Counted from the first letter of the stretch, positions 8,352-17,193 are shown. The stretch: 64,000 nt of DNA from Pseudobdellovibrionaceae bacterium (GCA_013359135.1 JABWCN010000008.1:16505-80504); one strand, 5' to 3'. Numbers and translations: made by a program. The notes: a model not told the origin generated them from the letters alone.

Positions 8352-9185
8352 ATGGGAATGAGAATTTCAACAAACATAGCAGCTGTTAATGCACAAAGAA
8401 ATTTGAACAGCAGCCAAAAAACAATCCAAAAGTCTATGCAACAATTGGCTTCTGGAAGTAGAATTAACATTGCTGCAGACGATGCTGCCGGGCTGGCAAT
8501 TTCTGAGGGCTTGAAAGCGCAGTCAAGATCAGCGACCCAAGCAAAGCGTAATGCAAACGATGGTATTTCTTTAATTCAAACTGCAGAGGGTGGTTTAAAC
8601 GAAATTTCAAATATTGTTGTTAGATTAAGAGAATTAGGTATGCAGTCTTCTTCAGATACAGTTTCTGATACAGAAAGAGGATTTTTAAATAAAGAGGTTG
8701 GGCAGCTTAAAAATGAAATCCAACGTATCTCTAATGTGACAACTTGGGGTAAAACAAAACTTCTAGATGGTTCAACGCCTACCTTTGACTTTCAAGTTGG
8801 TCTTTATAATGATCCTCAAAATAGTGTGATTTCTTTTGTCGCTTCAGAAAACGTGGCAACATTAGATGGTCTTGAGTTGGGTGATATTGATTTTGCTTCA
8901 AAAGATGGAGCGCAAAATGCTTTAGAAAGTTTAGATGCGGCTCTTACGCAAGTCAATGGTATGAGATCGAATCTTGGAGCTCTACAAAATAGATTGTATT
9001 CAACTTCTGATAATTTATCAGTTCAGGAAGAAAATATCATGTCTGCGAATAGTCGTATTCGTGATACTGATGTCGCTCAAGCTTCTTCTGAAATGGTTAA
9101 AAATAATATTTTACTACAAGCAAGTACTTCAACGTTAGCGCAAGCTAACCAAACAAATTCATTAGCTTTGAAACTTATTGGCTAA
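8352..9185 (+). CDS. fliC: Flagellin
   Basis: 277 aa. The start is the ATG at 8352, behind GGAGGGT with 7-nt spacing, giving the canonical flagellin opening MGMRISTNIAAVNAQRNL; upstream in-frame codons are leader. The N-terminal D0/D1 motif SGSRINIAADDAAGLAISE (34-52) and the C-terminal D0 motif with SRIRDTDVAQASSEMVKNNI, LLQAS and LAQANQ are conserved, with only a short variable middle. It is exported by the flagellar type III system and assembled into the filament. It is a single-gene unit: own leader, strong terminator right after the stop. Short size is common in Bdellovibrio-like flagellins, several of which normally occur per genome; only one is here. Confidence 0.96.
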   Translation: MGMRISTNIAAVNAQRNLNSSQKTIQKSMQQLASGSRINIAADDAAGLAISEGLKAQSRSATQAKRNANDGISLIQTAEGGLNEISNIVVRLRELGMQSSSDTVSDTERGFLNKEVGQLKNEIQRISNVTTWGKTKLLDGSTPTFDFQVGLYNDPQNSVISFVASENVATLDGLELGDIDFASKDGAQNALESLDAALTQVNGMRSNLGALQNRLYSTSDNLSVQEENIMSANSRIRDTDVAQASSEMVKNNILLQASTSTLAQANQTNSLALKLIG

Positions 9186-9215
9186 CCCATAGCTGATAAG
9201 GTATTTACTCCGTTA

Positions 9216-9260
9216 CCAGCCCGAGTGAAGCAAGGATTTGATTTCCTTGGGTTGGTTTTT
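9216..9260 (+). terminator. Intrinsic terminator after flagellin
   Basis: A two-part stem (CCAGCC with GGTTGG outside, CAAGGA with TCCTTG inside, one bulge) is followed by TTTTT. It sits 30 nt after the flagellin stop and abuts the convergent pirin gene. Confidence 0.75.
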
Positions 9261-9966
9261 AAGAGTAAAACTCAAAGAGATAGAATTCTGTTTTTTGATC
9301 TGTTTCGAATTCTAGTTTGGTTTCTTGAGTAATGGCTAGACCATCACCAGGTACCAAGATAAGATCAGATAAAGTGTCTTTTAGTTGACCTTTAAAGAGT
9401 TGAATCCAGTATTTGCTCTCATTATTGAGGGCTAAGTTAATTTTCTCCTTAGGTAGATAAAGACCATGGCTGATCGTTGCATTCTGATATATACTAAGTT
9501 CTTCGCTGTTGTCATTACCACCGACGAGTGTTTTTAGGCCAGGTTGTTGGTGAGCCAAAGTGAAGTCTTTGCGATCATATCTAGGGTGAACGTCTATTTG
9601 GTTTGGTTCTATCCAAACTTGTAGTAGTTTTAGATTTTCAGTCTTACTTGGATTAAATTCACTGTGGCGAATTCCACTGCCAGCACTCATACGTTGAATG
9701 TGGCCATAGGGAACAACCTCTTTATTTCCAAGAATATCTTTGTGCTCGATAGCACCTTCTAAAACCAGGGTAATGATCTCCATATTCTTGTGACCGTGTA
9801 AGGGAAAACCAGTTCCAGGTTCTAACTCATCTTCATTTATAACTCTTAATGGACCAAATCCCATAAAGTTAGAGTCATAATAATCAGCAAAACTAAAAGT
9901 ATGATAACTTTTAAGCCAGCCGTGATCGGCATAGCCCCTTTCTTTAGATTTCCTTAGATATTTCAT
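9259..9966 (-). CDS. Pirin family protein (YhhW-like bicupin)
   Basis: 235 aa. The N-terminus DHGWLKSYHTFSFADYYD (14-31), the metal-binding HGHKNMEIITLVLEG (57-71: His57, His59 and Glu63 region) and HIQRMSAGSGIRHSEFN (88-104) are the pirin/YhhW cupin signature; metal ligands look intact. Length matches YhhW (about 231 aa). Known members show quercetin 2,3-dioxygenase activity in vitro, with unclear physiological role, often linked to oxidative or redox stress. Start supported by AAGGATG upstream. It follows the DoxX gene by 4 nt, so the two form an operon divergent from a LysR regulator. Confidence 0.9.
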   Translation of the reverse strand: MKYLRKSKERGYADHGWLKSYHTFSFADYYDSNFMGFGPLRVINEDELEPGTGFPLHGHKNMEIITLVLEGAIEHKDILGNKEVVPYGHIQRMSAGSGIRHSEFNPSKTENLKLLQVWIEPNQIDVHPRYDRKDFTLAHQQPGLKTLVGGNDNSEELSIYQNATISHGLYLPKEKINLALNNESKYWIQLFKGQLKDTLSDLILVPGDGLAITQETKLEFETDQKTEFYLFEFYS

Positions 9967-9970
9967 AGAA

Positions 9971-10363
9971 TCATCCTTTTGCTTTTAGTATAGAGCGATA
10001 ACTGTCTTTGTATTGATAAGCTAAAGCCGCTTGAATAAAAATAATTACTGTTGGCATAATCATTCCACCATTTCCAGGTGCCAGGAAAGCGTGAAATAGA
10101 AAAATATTAATTACTATAGGTGCAAGAACAACTAAAGCTAGTGGAACAAAAAATCCACTTAACAAAAGTAATCCAACAACCACTTCAGTTCCTTTGATTA
10201 AAGTCATTAGATAACCACTCTCAACAAAAGCCATAGCAAGTTTTATAGCCCCTTCTGGCATTCCTTGTGGTTGAGGTAAAAAATTAAGAAAGCCATTAAG
10301 TCCAAATATTGTGAAAATCAAACCTAATAAAATACGCAATCCTAGTGTTACTTTTTGATTCAT
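9971..10363 (-). CDS. DoxX family membrane protein
   Basis: 130 aa from the ATG at 10363, which has AGGAGA 4 nt upstream; the longer frame from 10423 lacks a ribosome binding site. Four hydrophobic helices, opening with LGLRILLGLIFTIFGLNGFL, then an FVESGYLMTLIKGTEVVVGLLLL segment that matches the DoxX-family second/third helix pattern. Members are small inner-membrane proteins of poorly known function, often paired with pirins or redox enzymes. Cotranscribed with the pirin gene and divergent from the LysR gene, so probably controlled by it. Confidence 0.82.
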   Translation of the reverse strand: MNQKVTLGLRILLGLIFTIFGLNGFLNFLPQPQGMPEGAIKLAMAFVESGYLMTLIKGTEVVVGLLLLSGFFVPLALVVLAPIVINIFLFHAFLAPGNGGMIMPTVIIFIQAALAYQYKDSYRSILKAKG

Positions 10364-10450
10364 AAATTCTCCTGTTGTTAGGGGTGTATCCAAATGAGGA
10401 TTTACCCAAGTTAAAAATATCATAAAGGAATAAAATTTATTTTACTAGAT

Positions 10451-10474
10451 GGGATAATTGAAATATATTATCCC
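10451..10474. promoter_or_regulatory. Probable LysR operator (inverted repeat)
   Basis: GGGATAAT and ATTATCCC form a perfect 8-bp inverted repeat around an 8-nt spacer, in the divergent gap between the DoxX and LysR genes, 19 nt before the LysR start. It has the T-N11-A dyad form of LysR-type sites and is well placed for both autorepression and control of doxX-pirin. Confidence 0.65.
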
Positions 10475-10492
10475 AAATATGGAACAATTCTT

Positions 10493-11380
10493 ATGGATCT
10501 AAACGAAATTAAAAGTTTTATAGCGATTGCCGAGAGTCAGTCGCTAACTCTCGCTGCTCAAAAAGAACATATCCCGAAATCAACATTAAGTCGGCATTTA
10601 CTAAATCTAGAAAATCGCTTGGGAGTTAGTTTACTACAACGAACTACACGTAAAATAAGTCTTACAACATTTGGTAAAGAGTACTACAAAGAATGTTCGC
10701 ATTATTTGAAGGCTCTTTACAATGTAGAAAAAGAGCTCATTGAGAACTTCAATGAACCCAAAGGGTTAATTAAATTTACGGCCCCTGTAGAGATTGGAAA
10801 TTATGTTGTCTCTGAAACCATCGCAAAATTCTCTCAGCTATATCCTGAAATTCAGCTTCAAATTGAGTTTACCGATAGAGTTGTAGACCTCTTAAATGAA
10901 GAGTTTGATTTGGCACTTCGAGCTGGTGGTGTCAATGATCAGAGTTTAGTTTGCAAAAAGCTGGGGGGTGATACATTTGTGTTAGTAGCTTCAGAAAATT
11001 ATCTCAAGAACAGTGAGAATATTCAAATCCCAGAAGATTTAAAAAACCACAAATGTTGGATTTTTTCACAAATGAAAAAAGGACATGAGTGGAGATTATC
11101 AAATTCTAGAACCACCAAAACGGTCGTTATAAATAAAAAACTTTTAAATAACTCGATGCAATCTATTAAAAGAATTATAATAGCTGATGGTGGTATTGCT
11201 TATTTGCCATTAATTTTAGTTAAAGAGTCTATTCTTTCAGGTGAATTAGTTAGAGTGTTAGCAGAATGGAAAAATGAAGTAGGGTCTGTTAATTTGTGTT
11301 ATTTCAAAAAGAAGAAAATGCCATTAAGGCTTAGGCTCTTCATTGATTTTATTTATACAGCGATGAGTCCCAAAAAATAA
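10493..11380 (+). CDS. LysR-type transcriptional regulator
   Basis: 295 aa, the usual length. Winged helix at the N-terminus (residues 1-60: LNEIKSFIAIAESQSLT.., IPKSTLSRHLLNLENRLG as the recognition region, LLQRTTRKISLTTFG as the wing), linker helix, then a periplasmic-binding-protein-like effector domain from about 90. It most resembles the CrgA/AaeR-like group by its RTTRKISLT wing, though this is only by eye. The likely targets are the divergent doxX-pirin genes via the inverted repeat just upstream; the inducer is unknown. Confidence 0.92.
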   Translation: MDLNEIKSFIAIAESQSLTLAAQKEHIPKSTLSRHLLNLENRLGVSLLQRTTRKISLTTFGKEYYKECSHYLKALYNVEKELIENFNEPKGLIKFTAPVEIGNYVVSETIAKFSQLYPEIQLQIEFTDRVVDLLNEEFDLALRAGGVNDQSLVCKKLGGDTFVLVASENYLKNSENIQIPEDLKNHKCWIFSQMKKGHEWRLSNSRTTKTVVINKKLLNNSMQSIKRIIIADGGIAYLPLILVKESILSGELVRVLAEWKNEVGSVNLCYFKKKKMPLRLRLFIDFIYTAMSPKK

Positions 11381-11410
11381 AAAAGCAGGATAAGAGCTCC
11401 TGCTTTTTTA
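11377..11410. terminator. Bidirectional intrinsic terminator, LysR/tig
   Basis: GCAGGA / TCCTGC stem with 7-nt loop, flanked by A-run and T-run on opposite sides, overlapping the LysR stop and 30 nt beyond the convergent trigger factor stop. It can work in both directions. Confidence 0.85.
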
Positions 11411-11439
11411 GATTGTATAAAATAATCCAATTGAAAAAT

Positions 11440-12756
11440 TTAGTTTTCTTCTTCTTTTAATTGTTCTTTGGTCACTTCTTTAATTTTTACAGTTTCCATA
11501 AGTTTTGAGATAACTTTTTCCTCTGTGATTTGGTAAGTAAGGCGACTCATAGTTTCTTCTTTAGAATAGAATTCTCTTATTCTTGATTCGTCAATGCCGG
11601 TTTGCGCTGCATATTCTTGAAACTTTTTATCAACGTCTTCCTGTTTGCAAATAAGGTCATATTTTTTTCCAATGGCATCAACTAGAAAACTAGATTGAAT
11701 CATTTCTGTTGCTGTCTTTTCAAAATCTTTATCCCACTTTTCAATGTACTCCTTCAAAGAAACATCATCCATGCCTTGTTGAGCCATTCTTTTCTTGAAA
11801 TCTTCAATTAAAGCTAATTTCTGATCTTTTAATAAAGAGCTAGGAACATCGACGGGATTTTCTTTGACAAGAGTTTTTAACAAACGGTTCTTGAAGGCAT
11901 CTTCAACACGTTTTTTATCAGAAGCTTCAAGATCTTGTTTAACTACTTTTTTGAATTCCTCAACAGAGTTAACGCCAGTATTAGCAGCCTTAATGAACTC
12001 ATCATTTAATTCTGGAAGCTGTTTAGTTTTAATACCAGTTAATTTAACTTTAAACTCAACTGCTTTACCTTCAAGATCTTTAGAATGATAAGGAGTTGGG
12101 AAGCTTAGTTTTAAAGTTTTTTCTTCGCCAATGTTCATTCCAACAATACCTTCTTCAAAGCCTTCGATAAATTGTTTAGAACCAAGCTCTAAACGGTGAT
12201 CTTTACCGCTGCCTCCTTCTAGAGGTTGACCATCAACAAAACCTTCAAAATCTATAACTGAAAGGTCGCCAAGCTGGGCCGGTCGCGTAGTTGCTAAATC
12301 TTCATAAGTGGCTTTAGAGTTTCTCAGATTTTCAACAACTTTATCTACTTGAGCATCGTCAAATTTAAGAATTTCTTTTTCTACAGATAAATTTTCATAT
12401 TTCTTTAGACTAATCTCAGGTCTAATGTCGAAAGTTGCAGAAAAACTAAAATTTTTCTCTTCGCTTAAATCATCAAATTCAAACTCAGGATAAGAGATAG
12501 GATCAAGTTTGTGTTCAACAAGAGCTTTTACATAATGCATTTGGATAAGATCTTGAACCACATCTTGTTTAACTTTGCTATTGTACATACTTTTAATTGC
12601 ACTAAGAGGAGCTTTACCTTTTCTAAAACCTTTAATAGTGACTTCTTTTTGAATATCATTGAAAATGCGTTCATAGCTTGATTGAACAGTGGTTGAGGGA
12701 ACTTCAACATTTAATTTTCTTTGTAATGAGGATAGTTTTTCAACATTAGACTTCAT
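11440..12756 (-). CDS. tig: Trigger factor
   Basis: 438 aa ribosome-associated chaperone and peptidyl-prolyl isomerase. The N-terminal domain contains the ribosome-binding loop GFRKGKAPLSAI (39-50). The FKBP-like PPIase domain covers about 160-245 (GDLSVIDFEGFVDG.., EGIVGMNIGEEKTL, HSKDLEGKAVEFKVKL). The C-terminal helical chaperone domain ends in a charged tail. Length and domain order are standard. An AGGAG site precedes the start. In many bacteria tig is followed by clpP-clpX; here those genes lie about 22 kb away, and tig is instead divergent from two ArsA-like ATPases. Confidence 0.95.
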   Translation of the reverse strand: MKSNVEKLSSLQRKLNVEVPSTTVQSSYERIFNDIQKEVTIKGFRKGKAPLSAIKSMYNSKVKQDVVQDLIQMHYVKALVEHKLDPISYPEFEFDDLSEEKNFSFSATFDIRPEISLKKYENLSVEKEILKFDDAQVDKVVENLRNSKATYEDLATTRPAQLGDLSVIDFEGFVDGQPLEGGSGKDHRLELGSKQFIEGFEEGIVGMNIGEEKTLKLSFPTPYHSKDLEGKAVEFKVKLTGIKTKQLPELNDEFIKAANTGVNSVEEFKKVVKQDLEASDKKRVEDAFKNRLLKTLVKENPVDVPSSLLKDQKLALIEDFKKRMAQQGMDDVSLKEYIEKWDKDFEKTATEMIQSSFLVDAIGKKYDLICKQEDVDKKFQEYAAQTGIDESRIREFYSKEETMSRLTYQITEEKVISKLMETVKIKEVTKEQLKEEEN

Positions 12757-12797
12757 TCTTATAACTCCTAGATTTTTCGGTTACTTTTAAGTCGTGC

Positions 12798-12826
12798 ATA
12801 CTAGGAGAGGGATGTTGGAAAATCAA
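12798..12826 (-). promoter_or_regulatory. Candidate sigma-70 promoter for tig
   Basis: On the minus strand TTGATT, a 17-nt spacer and TAGTAT (4 of 6 in each box) lie about 40 nt before the tig start. Confidence 0.5.
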
Positions 12827-12851
12827 GCATTTAAAGCGAAAAGAGAGGGAA

Positions 12852-13739
12852 ATGCAAAAAATTATCTTTGTGACCGGAAAAGGTGGAGTTGGGAAGTCAA
12901 CTTATGCAGCCGTGTTGGCTCAAAAGTACGCCAAATCTGGAAAAAAAACCTTACTTGTTGAGTTGGGTGATCAGAGTTATTACCAAGAATTTTTTTCATT
13001 ACCTCAAGGGAAAGTGAATTATAATCCATCGCCATTGGAGTCTAATTTGGATTTGGCACTTTGGTCTGGGGAAGAATGTCTTAAAGAATACGCACTTTAC
13101 TTATTAAAATCACCAATGTTGTATAAATTATTTTTTGAAAACAAAGTTTCCAAAACCCTGATTCAAATTGCTCCAGCTCTTCAGGAGCTAGCTATTCTTG
13201 GTAAGATCACGGCTGGGCCTCGTCAGCACGGTCCTCCAGTAAAGCATGAGGTCATTGTAGTTGACTCCTATGCTACGGGTCATTTTCTTTCTTTAATGAA
13301 AGCTCCTCAGGGGATGGCTGAAACAATTCAATTTGGGCCTATGGGTGAGCAAAGCCGTAGCATTTTAGCGACGCTGAAAAGAGAAGATCTTTGTGAGTAT
13401 CATATTGTGACCTTGGCAGAAGAATTACCAATGGTCGAAACTGCAGAGTTGAAATTGAAAATAGAAGTTTTATTGGGCGTCACATGTCACCTTGTTTTTA
13501 ATAAAATAGTTCTAACAGAGCTGAGTTCTTCGGAATTAAAATTAGCAGCAACTTCGGAAGTGAAAGCATTAGTTCAAAGTAGCCATTTTATTTCATTTTT
13601 TAAAAATATTTTGCAGCAACAAGAAAAGTTTATTGGAGAGATTAAAGCTAAAGGACAAAGTTTTCAGATTTTGCCACTAGAAATTAATAAAGAGGTAGGT
13701 GCCTTTTTGCAAGCGCTTGGTGAAAAAGGATGGCAATAA
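12852..13739 (+). CDS. ArsA/GET3-family ATPase, paralog 1 (divergent switch I)
   Basis: 295 aa. The P-loop is the deviant Walker A of the ArsA/GET3/MinD class: FVTGKGGVGKST (5-16). The switch II-like motif VVDSYATGHFLSLM (about 136-149) retains the D-x-x-x-T-G-H core of ArsA/GET3. In contrast the switch I position reads LLVELGDQSYYQEFF instead of the family's D-P-A-H-S, so the residue pair that senses the gamma-phosphate is altered. It has no arsenite-binding cysteine cluster, so arsenic transport is unlikely. Coupled to a second ArsA-like gene by a TAATG stop/start overlap. Inference: the two form a heterodimer, perhaps for membrane-protein targeting or assembly of an envelope machine. Confidence 0.83.
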   Translation: MQKIIFVTGKGGVGKSTYAAVLAQKYAKSGKKTLLVELGDQSYYQEFFSLPQGKVNYNPSPLESNLDLALWSGEECLKEYALYLLKSPMLYKLFFENKVSKTLIQIAPALQELAILGKITAGPRQHGPPVKHEVIVVDSYATGHFLSLMKAPQGMAETIQFGPMGEQSRSILATLKREDLCEYHIVTLAEELPMVETAELKLKIEVLLGVTCHLVFNKIVLTELSSSELKLAATSEVKALVQSSHFISFFKNILQQQEKFIGEIKAKGQSFQILPLEINKEVGAFLQALGEKGWQ

Positions 13740-14821
13740 TGATTAAGACAAAAGTGATTGTTTCTATTGGAACGGGTGGTGTTGGGAAAACAACAGTTTC
13801 TGCTGCCCTCGGGTATCGTTTAGCGACCGAGGGTCTTAAGGTCTTAGTTTTGACGATTGATCCTTCTCAGCGCTTGGCTACGACCTTGGGAATTGGACAA
13901 TCTAAAGATATTGTACGTGTGAAGCCTTTTGAAGGAGAGGGGTTATTTAAGGGAGAGCTATACGCCTCTGTTGTTGATCATCAGTCGGTCTTTAATGAAT
14001 TTATTATGAGAGCTGCAAAAAAAGACTCTCAAATTCAAAAGATTATTAATAACAAACTATACAAACAGCTTTCCACAAGTCTAAGTGGTTCTCAAGAATT
14101 TACAGCCTTAGAGAAATTGTATTCTTGTTATGAAACTGGCATCTACGATTATATCATTTTAGATACACCTCCATCCAAACATGCTATTGATTTTTTGAAT
14201 GCTCCAGAAAAATTAGCTTCTTTATTTAATGAGAATATTACAAAGTGGTTCAAAGATACTTCTCAAGGAGGTACTTGGCTAAGTTCGTTAATATCTTCAG
14301 GGACTAAACAGGTTCTAAGAGCTTTGGAAATGTTAACTGGTTCGGAATTTATAAAAGAGTTATCTCTATTTTTTACCTACATTAATGATTGGCAAGATAA
14401 ACTTCATGAAAGAACTATCGCTGTTCACTCTTTGTTAACTGGTATGCAGACCGAATTTTATTTGGTAACAGGTGTTGATGATGCTAAGCTAAAAGAAGCC
14501 AGCCAAATCTTACGTTTAATTCGTAAGCAAGGTTACCATCTGACTAAAGTCATAATGAATAAAGCTTTGCCAAGCTGGAATATTGAAGAACCATTAGATT
14601 TGGATCTAATAGTTATAGAGGAGAGTCGTGATGAACTCATCAAATGGCATCAAAAATTTGTCGAACTTTATCTACAAAGAATGACAACTTTAAAACTATT
14701 TTTTGAACAATTTAAGAAAGAGATACAAGTCGTTACCTTAATTGAATATAATGAACCTATATCTGATATTGTGGGACTTCATCAGTTTGCTAAGAGTTTA
14801 AATCCCGAAATTCAGAATTAA
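13739..14821 (+). CDS. ArsA/GET3-family ATPase, paralog 2
   Basis: 360 aa from the ATG at 13739, which shares a base with the preceding stop (TAATG) and has AAGGAT 9 nt upstream; an ATG at 13730 is too close to that site. Deviant Walker A SIGTGGVGKTT, canonical switch I VLTIDPSQRLATTLG and switch II YIILDTPPSKHAIDFL. The latter parts match ArsA-like proteins of myxobacteria and bdellovibrios rather than arsenical pumps; no metalloid cysteine motif. The pairing of one paralog with an intact switch I and one without suggests an asymmetric ATPase. Cytosolic. The gene is followed after 23 nt by a TPR-like lipoprotein gene. Confidence 0.87.
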   Translation: MIKTKVIVSIGTGGVGKTTVSAALGYRLATEGLKVLVLTIDPSQRLATTLGIGQSKDIVRVKPFEGEGLFKGELYASVVDHQSVFNEFIMRAAKKDSQIQKIINNKLYKQLSTSLSGSQEFTALEKLYSCYETGIYDYIILDTPPSKHAIDFLNAPEKLASLFNENITKWFKDTSQGGTWLSSLISSGTKQVLRALEMLTGSEFIKELSLFFTYINDWQDKLHERTIAVHSLLTGMQTEFYLVTGVDDAKLKEASQILRLIRKQGYHLTKVIMNKALPSWNIEEPLDLDLIVIEESRDELIKWHQKFVELYLQRMTTLKLFFEQFKKEIQVVTLIEYNEPISDIVGLHQFAKSLNPEIQN

Positions 14822-14844
14822 CCAATTAAAAATGCGGTAAGATT

Positions 14845-15924
14845 ATGAAAAAAATAGTATATTTGTCAGCGACCATTATTACAGGTTCAGTTTTATTTTT
14901 TCAAGGTTGTGCTCACAAGGCAGAAGTGTTGAGTTCGGTAAAGGAAGAGGTTCCAATATTAACTCAGGAAGAGCAAGAAATAATAGATATAGAGAAGTTA
15001 TTTTATCTTAATGAAGTTGAAAAAATGGAAGTCTTAGTTCTTAACTTCGATAAAAATCATCCAAATTCTACTTTTAGAAATTACTTACAATTATTGTTAA
15101 GTCGTAATTTATATAAATCTAATAAGTTAAGTGACGCTTTGGTTGCAAACATGAAGGTTCAAAATGAAGCTTTTATTGCTAATAAAAAATTGTATTACGA
15201 GGCTTTATTTTATAGCTCTGATATTTATGAATCACAGGGTAAATATGACAATGTTTTAGCGACTCTAGTTGAGTGTGAGAAAAATAAAGACCTTTTGAAC
15301 GAAAAAATTAAATATTTTGAATTGCCTCTTAAGTTAGCAATTAGTTATGCTAGATTAAACCAGAACGATTTAAGCTTGAAGTATTTGAATGAAACGGAAA
15401 TAGGGTTAAAAGATTTTCTATCTAAGGGAAATCACACAAGAAAAAGTATTTCACAGCTTTATTATGAAATTGGTTCAGGTACTAATCAGGTTGTAAGTAA
15501 TGATTTTTTTATTGAGTTCAAAAAAATTTCTCTTACTTATAAATATTTGATTTATTCGTTAAATCTTCACGAAGATACATTTTCAGATAAAGCTAAGCAA
15601 CAACTAATGGAGCAACTGAAATCTACTTGGAATTTAGTTAGTATGGAAGGTACTCAAGAAATTTCTAAGGCTGAAAAAGAGAATATCAAGTTTGTAAAGC
15701 TAACAGAGTTTAGTAAGATGCTCAATGCAATTCAGTTGATGGAACCTCTAGAAGATAAGCAGAAAACTAATTATCAAAAAGAATTTTTTTCATTTGTAGA
15801 GGATTTACAAAACAAAACTTATGAACAGATTTATTCTAATTATAATTATACGCCACCAACTGAGGAATCTTTTAGACATAATGTCTTCAGAGAAAAGTTA
15901 CAGTTAGAAGAAGTTAAAAAATAA
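14845..15924 (+). CDS. Lipoprotein with TPR-like helical repeats
   Basis: 359 aa. Signal peptide ends in a lipobox, LFFQGCAHKA (Cys22), with no Asp at +2, so it probably goes to the outer membrane. The mature part is almost wholly helical with TPR-like segments (NYLQLLLSRNLYKSNKLSDAL, YEALFYSSDIYESQGKYDN.., LKLAISYARLNQNDLSLK). No catalytic motif seen. Its position 23 nt behind the two ArsA-like genes suggests one transcript and perhaps one process linking cytosolic ATPases to the envelope. Function unknown. Confidence 0.8.
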   Translation: MKKIVYLSATIITGSVLFFQGCAHKAEVLSSVKEEVPILTQEEQEIIDIEKLFYLNEVEKMEVLVLNFDKNHPNSTFRNYLQLLLSRNLYKSNKLSDALVANMKVQNEAFIANKKLYYEALFYSSDIYESQGKYDNVLATLVECEKNKDLLNEKIKYFELPLKLAISYARLNQNDLSLKYLNETEIGLKDFLSKGNHTRKSISQLYYEIGSGTNQVVSNDFFIEFKKISLTYKYLIYSLNLHEDTFSDKAKQQLMEQLKSTWNLVSMEGTQEISKAEKENIKFVKLTEFSKMLNAIQLMEPLEDKQKTNYQKEFFSFVEDLQNKTYEQIYSNYNYTPPTEESFRHNVFREKLQLEEVKK

Positions 15925-15963
15925 TATACTAGCTAAAGAAGCTGGATTTTAAAGGAATATCAA

Positions 15964-17193
15964 ATGAATTGTTATACAAGAAATGAATTGCATAAAAAGA
16001 TTTTAGGAAGAATAGAACCTATTTGTAAATGGTTCAAAGATAAGTCTGAAAACTCTAGATTTCCTATTTACTCAAGTTATGATGTACGGGATTCTGGTTA
16101 TAAAGTAGCAAATGTAGATGCTAATATTTATCCTGCTGGTTTTAATAATATTTGTCCTACAGACAAAGAATCAGCTATTGAAATTATGGCTAGCTATTTG
16201 AATAAAAACTATGGAAGTGGCTTAAAAAAAATTGCTTTGATTACTGAAGAGCACACTCATAATCCTTATTATTGGGATAATGTTCATACAATAAAAAAAC
16301 TTTTGGAGGATTCTGGCAAAACGGTCAGAGTTGCTTTTCCTTCAAAATTACCAGATAACTTACTATTAAAAAGTGCGAATGGTTTTGAAGTTCAGGTAGA
16401 ATCAGGAACCTATGAAGATTTAATTTTTAAAGACTTTAAACCTGATTTGATTATTAATAATAACGATTTTTCGGAAGCTCATGATGAGTGGGCTAGGAAT
16501 ATTCATACTCCGCAAAATCCACCTCGAGAATTGGGATGGTATCAAAGAAAGAAAAGCAATTATTTTAAATTTTATAATCAGTTGGTGCATGAGTTTGCTG
16601 ATGTAGCACAAATCGACCCTATGCTTTTTGAAGTGAAAACAGAATTTTTTGAACACTTTGATATTGGTGACGAGAATAGTAAACAACATTTAGCAATGAA
16701 GGTTGATACTTTGATAGAAGCTTTGAAGATTGATTATGAAAAACGCGGATGGAAACAAACTCCATTCGTTTTTGTTAAAAATAATTCTGGAACCTATGGT
16801 TTAGCTGTAATTAAAGTAGAAAGTGGAAAAGAAGTTCTTGAGTGGTCTTATAAATCTAGAAAAAAAATGAAAGCTGCTAAAGGTGGTAAGGAAGTAGAAG
16901 AGGTTATTATTCAGGAAGGTATTCCTTCTATTGTTGAATCTGATGGTGTAGTTGCAGAGCCAGTTATTTACATGATTGGTTCTGATTTAGCTGGTGGTTT
17001 TTTAAGAACGCACGGAGAAAAATCTGCAACGGAAAGTTTAAACTCTCCAGGTGCTATTTATAAACGTCTTTGTGTTAGTGATCTTGCTATTAGACCAGAA
17101 GGTTGTCCTATGGAAAATGTTTATGGTTGGACGTCTAAGTTAGGTGCATTAGCTATAACGTATGAGGCTAAAGCTATGGGCGTTTCATTTTAA
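15964..17193 (+). CDS. gshA: Glutamate-cysteine ligase (GshA, PF08886 type)
   Basis: 409 aa. The opening with RNELHKKILGRIEPICKWF and then SSYDVRDSGYKVANVDANIY, PAGFNNICP is characteristic of the uncommon proteobacterial glutamate-cysteine ligase family first shown in Acidithiobacillus, unrelated to the E. coli enzyme. Later segments PFVFVKNNSGTYGLAVIKV (ATP-grasp-like) and IQEGIPSIVESDGVVAEPVIY also fit. It makes gamma-glutamylcysteine, the first step of glutathione synthesis, in the cytosol. No gshB is adjacent in this window. It is 39 nt after the lipoprotein gene, possibly in the same transcript. Identification rests on remembered family features, not a search. Confidence 0.85.
   Translation: MNCYTRNELHKKILGRIEPICKWFKDKSENSRFPIYSSYDVRDSGYKVANVDANIYPAGFNNICPTDKESAIEIMASYLNKNYGSGLKKIALITEEHTHNPYYWDNVHTIKKLLEDSGKTVRVAFPSKLPDNLLLKSANGFEVQVESGTYEDLIFKDFKPDLIINNNDFSEAHDEWARNIHTPQNPPRELGWYQRKKSNYFKFYNQLVHEFADVAQIDPMLFEVKTEFFEHFDIGDENSKQHLAMKVDTLIEALKIDYEKRGWKQTPFVFVKNNSGTYGLAVIKVESGKEVLEWSYKSRKKMKAAKGGKEVEEVIIQEGIPSIVESDGVVAEPVIYMIGSDLAGGFLRTHGEKSATESLNSPGAIYKRLCVSDLAIRPEGCPMENVYGWTSKLGALAITYEAKAMGVSF

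Noticed and set aside
8237..8470. 77-aa minus-strand frame across the flagellin start
   Set aside because: Antisense to the conserved flagellin N-terminus and leader; no start signals.
12852..14821. Arsenical pump (ArsA) function for the two ATPases
   Set aside because: No metalloid-binding cysteine triad and no arsB, arsC or arsR nearby; only the fold family is supported.
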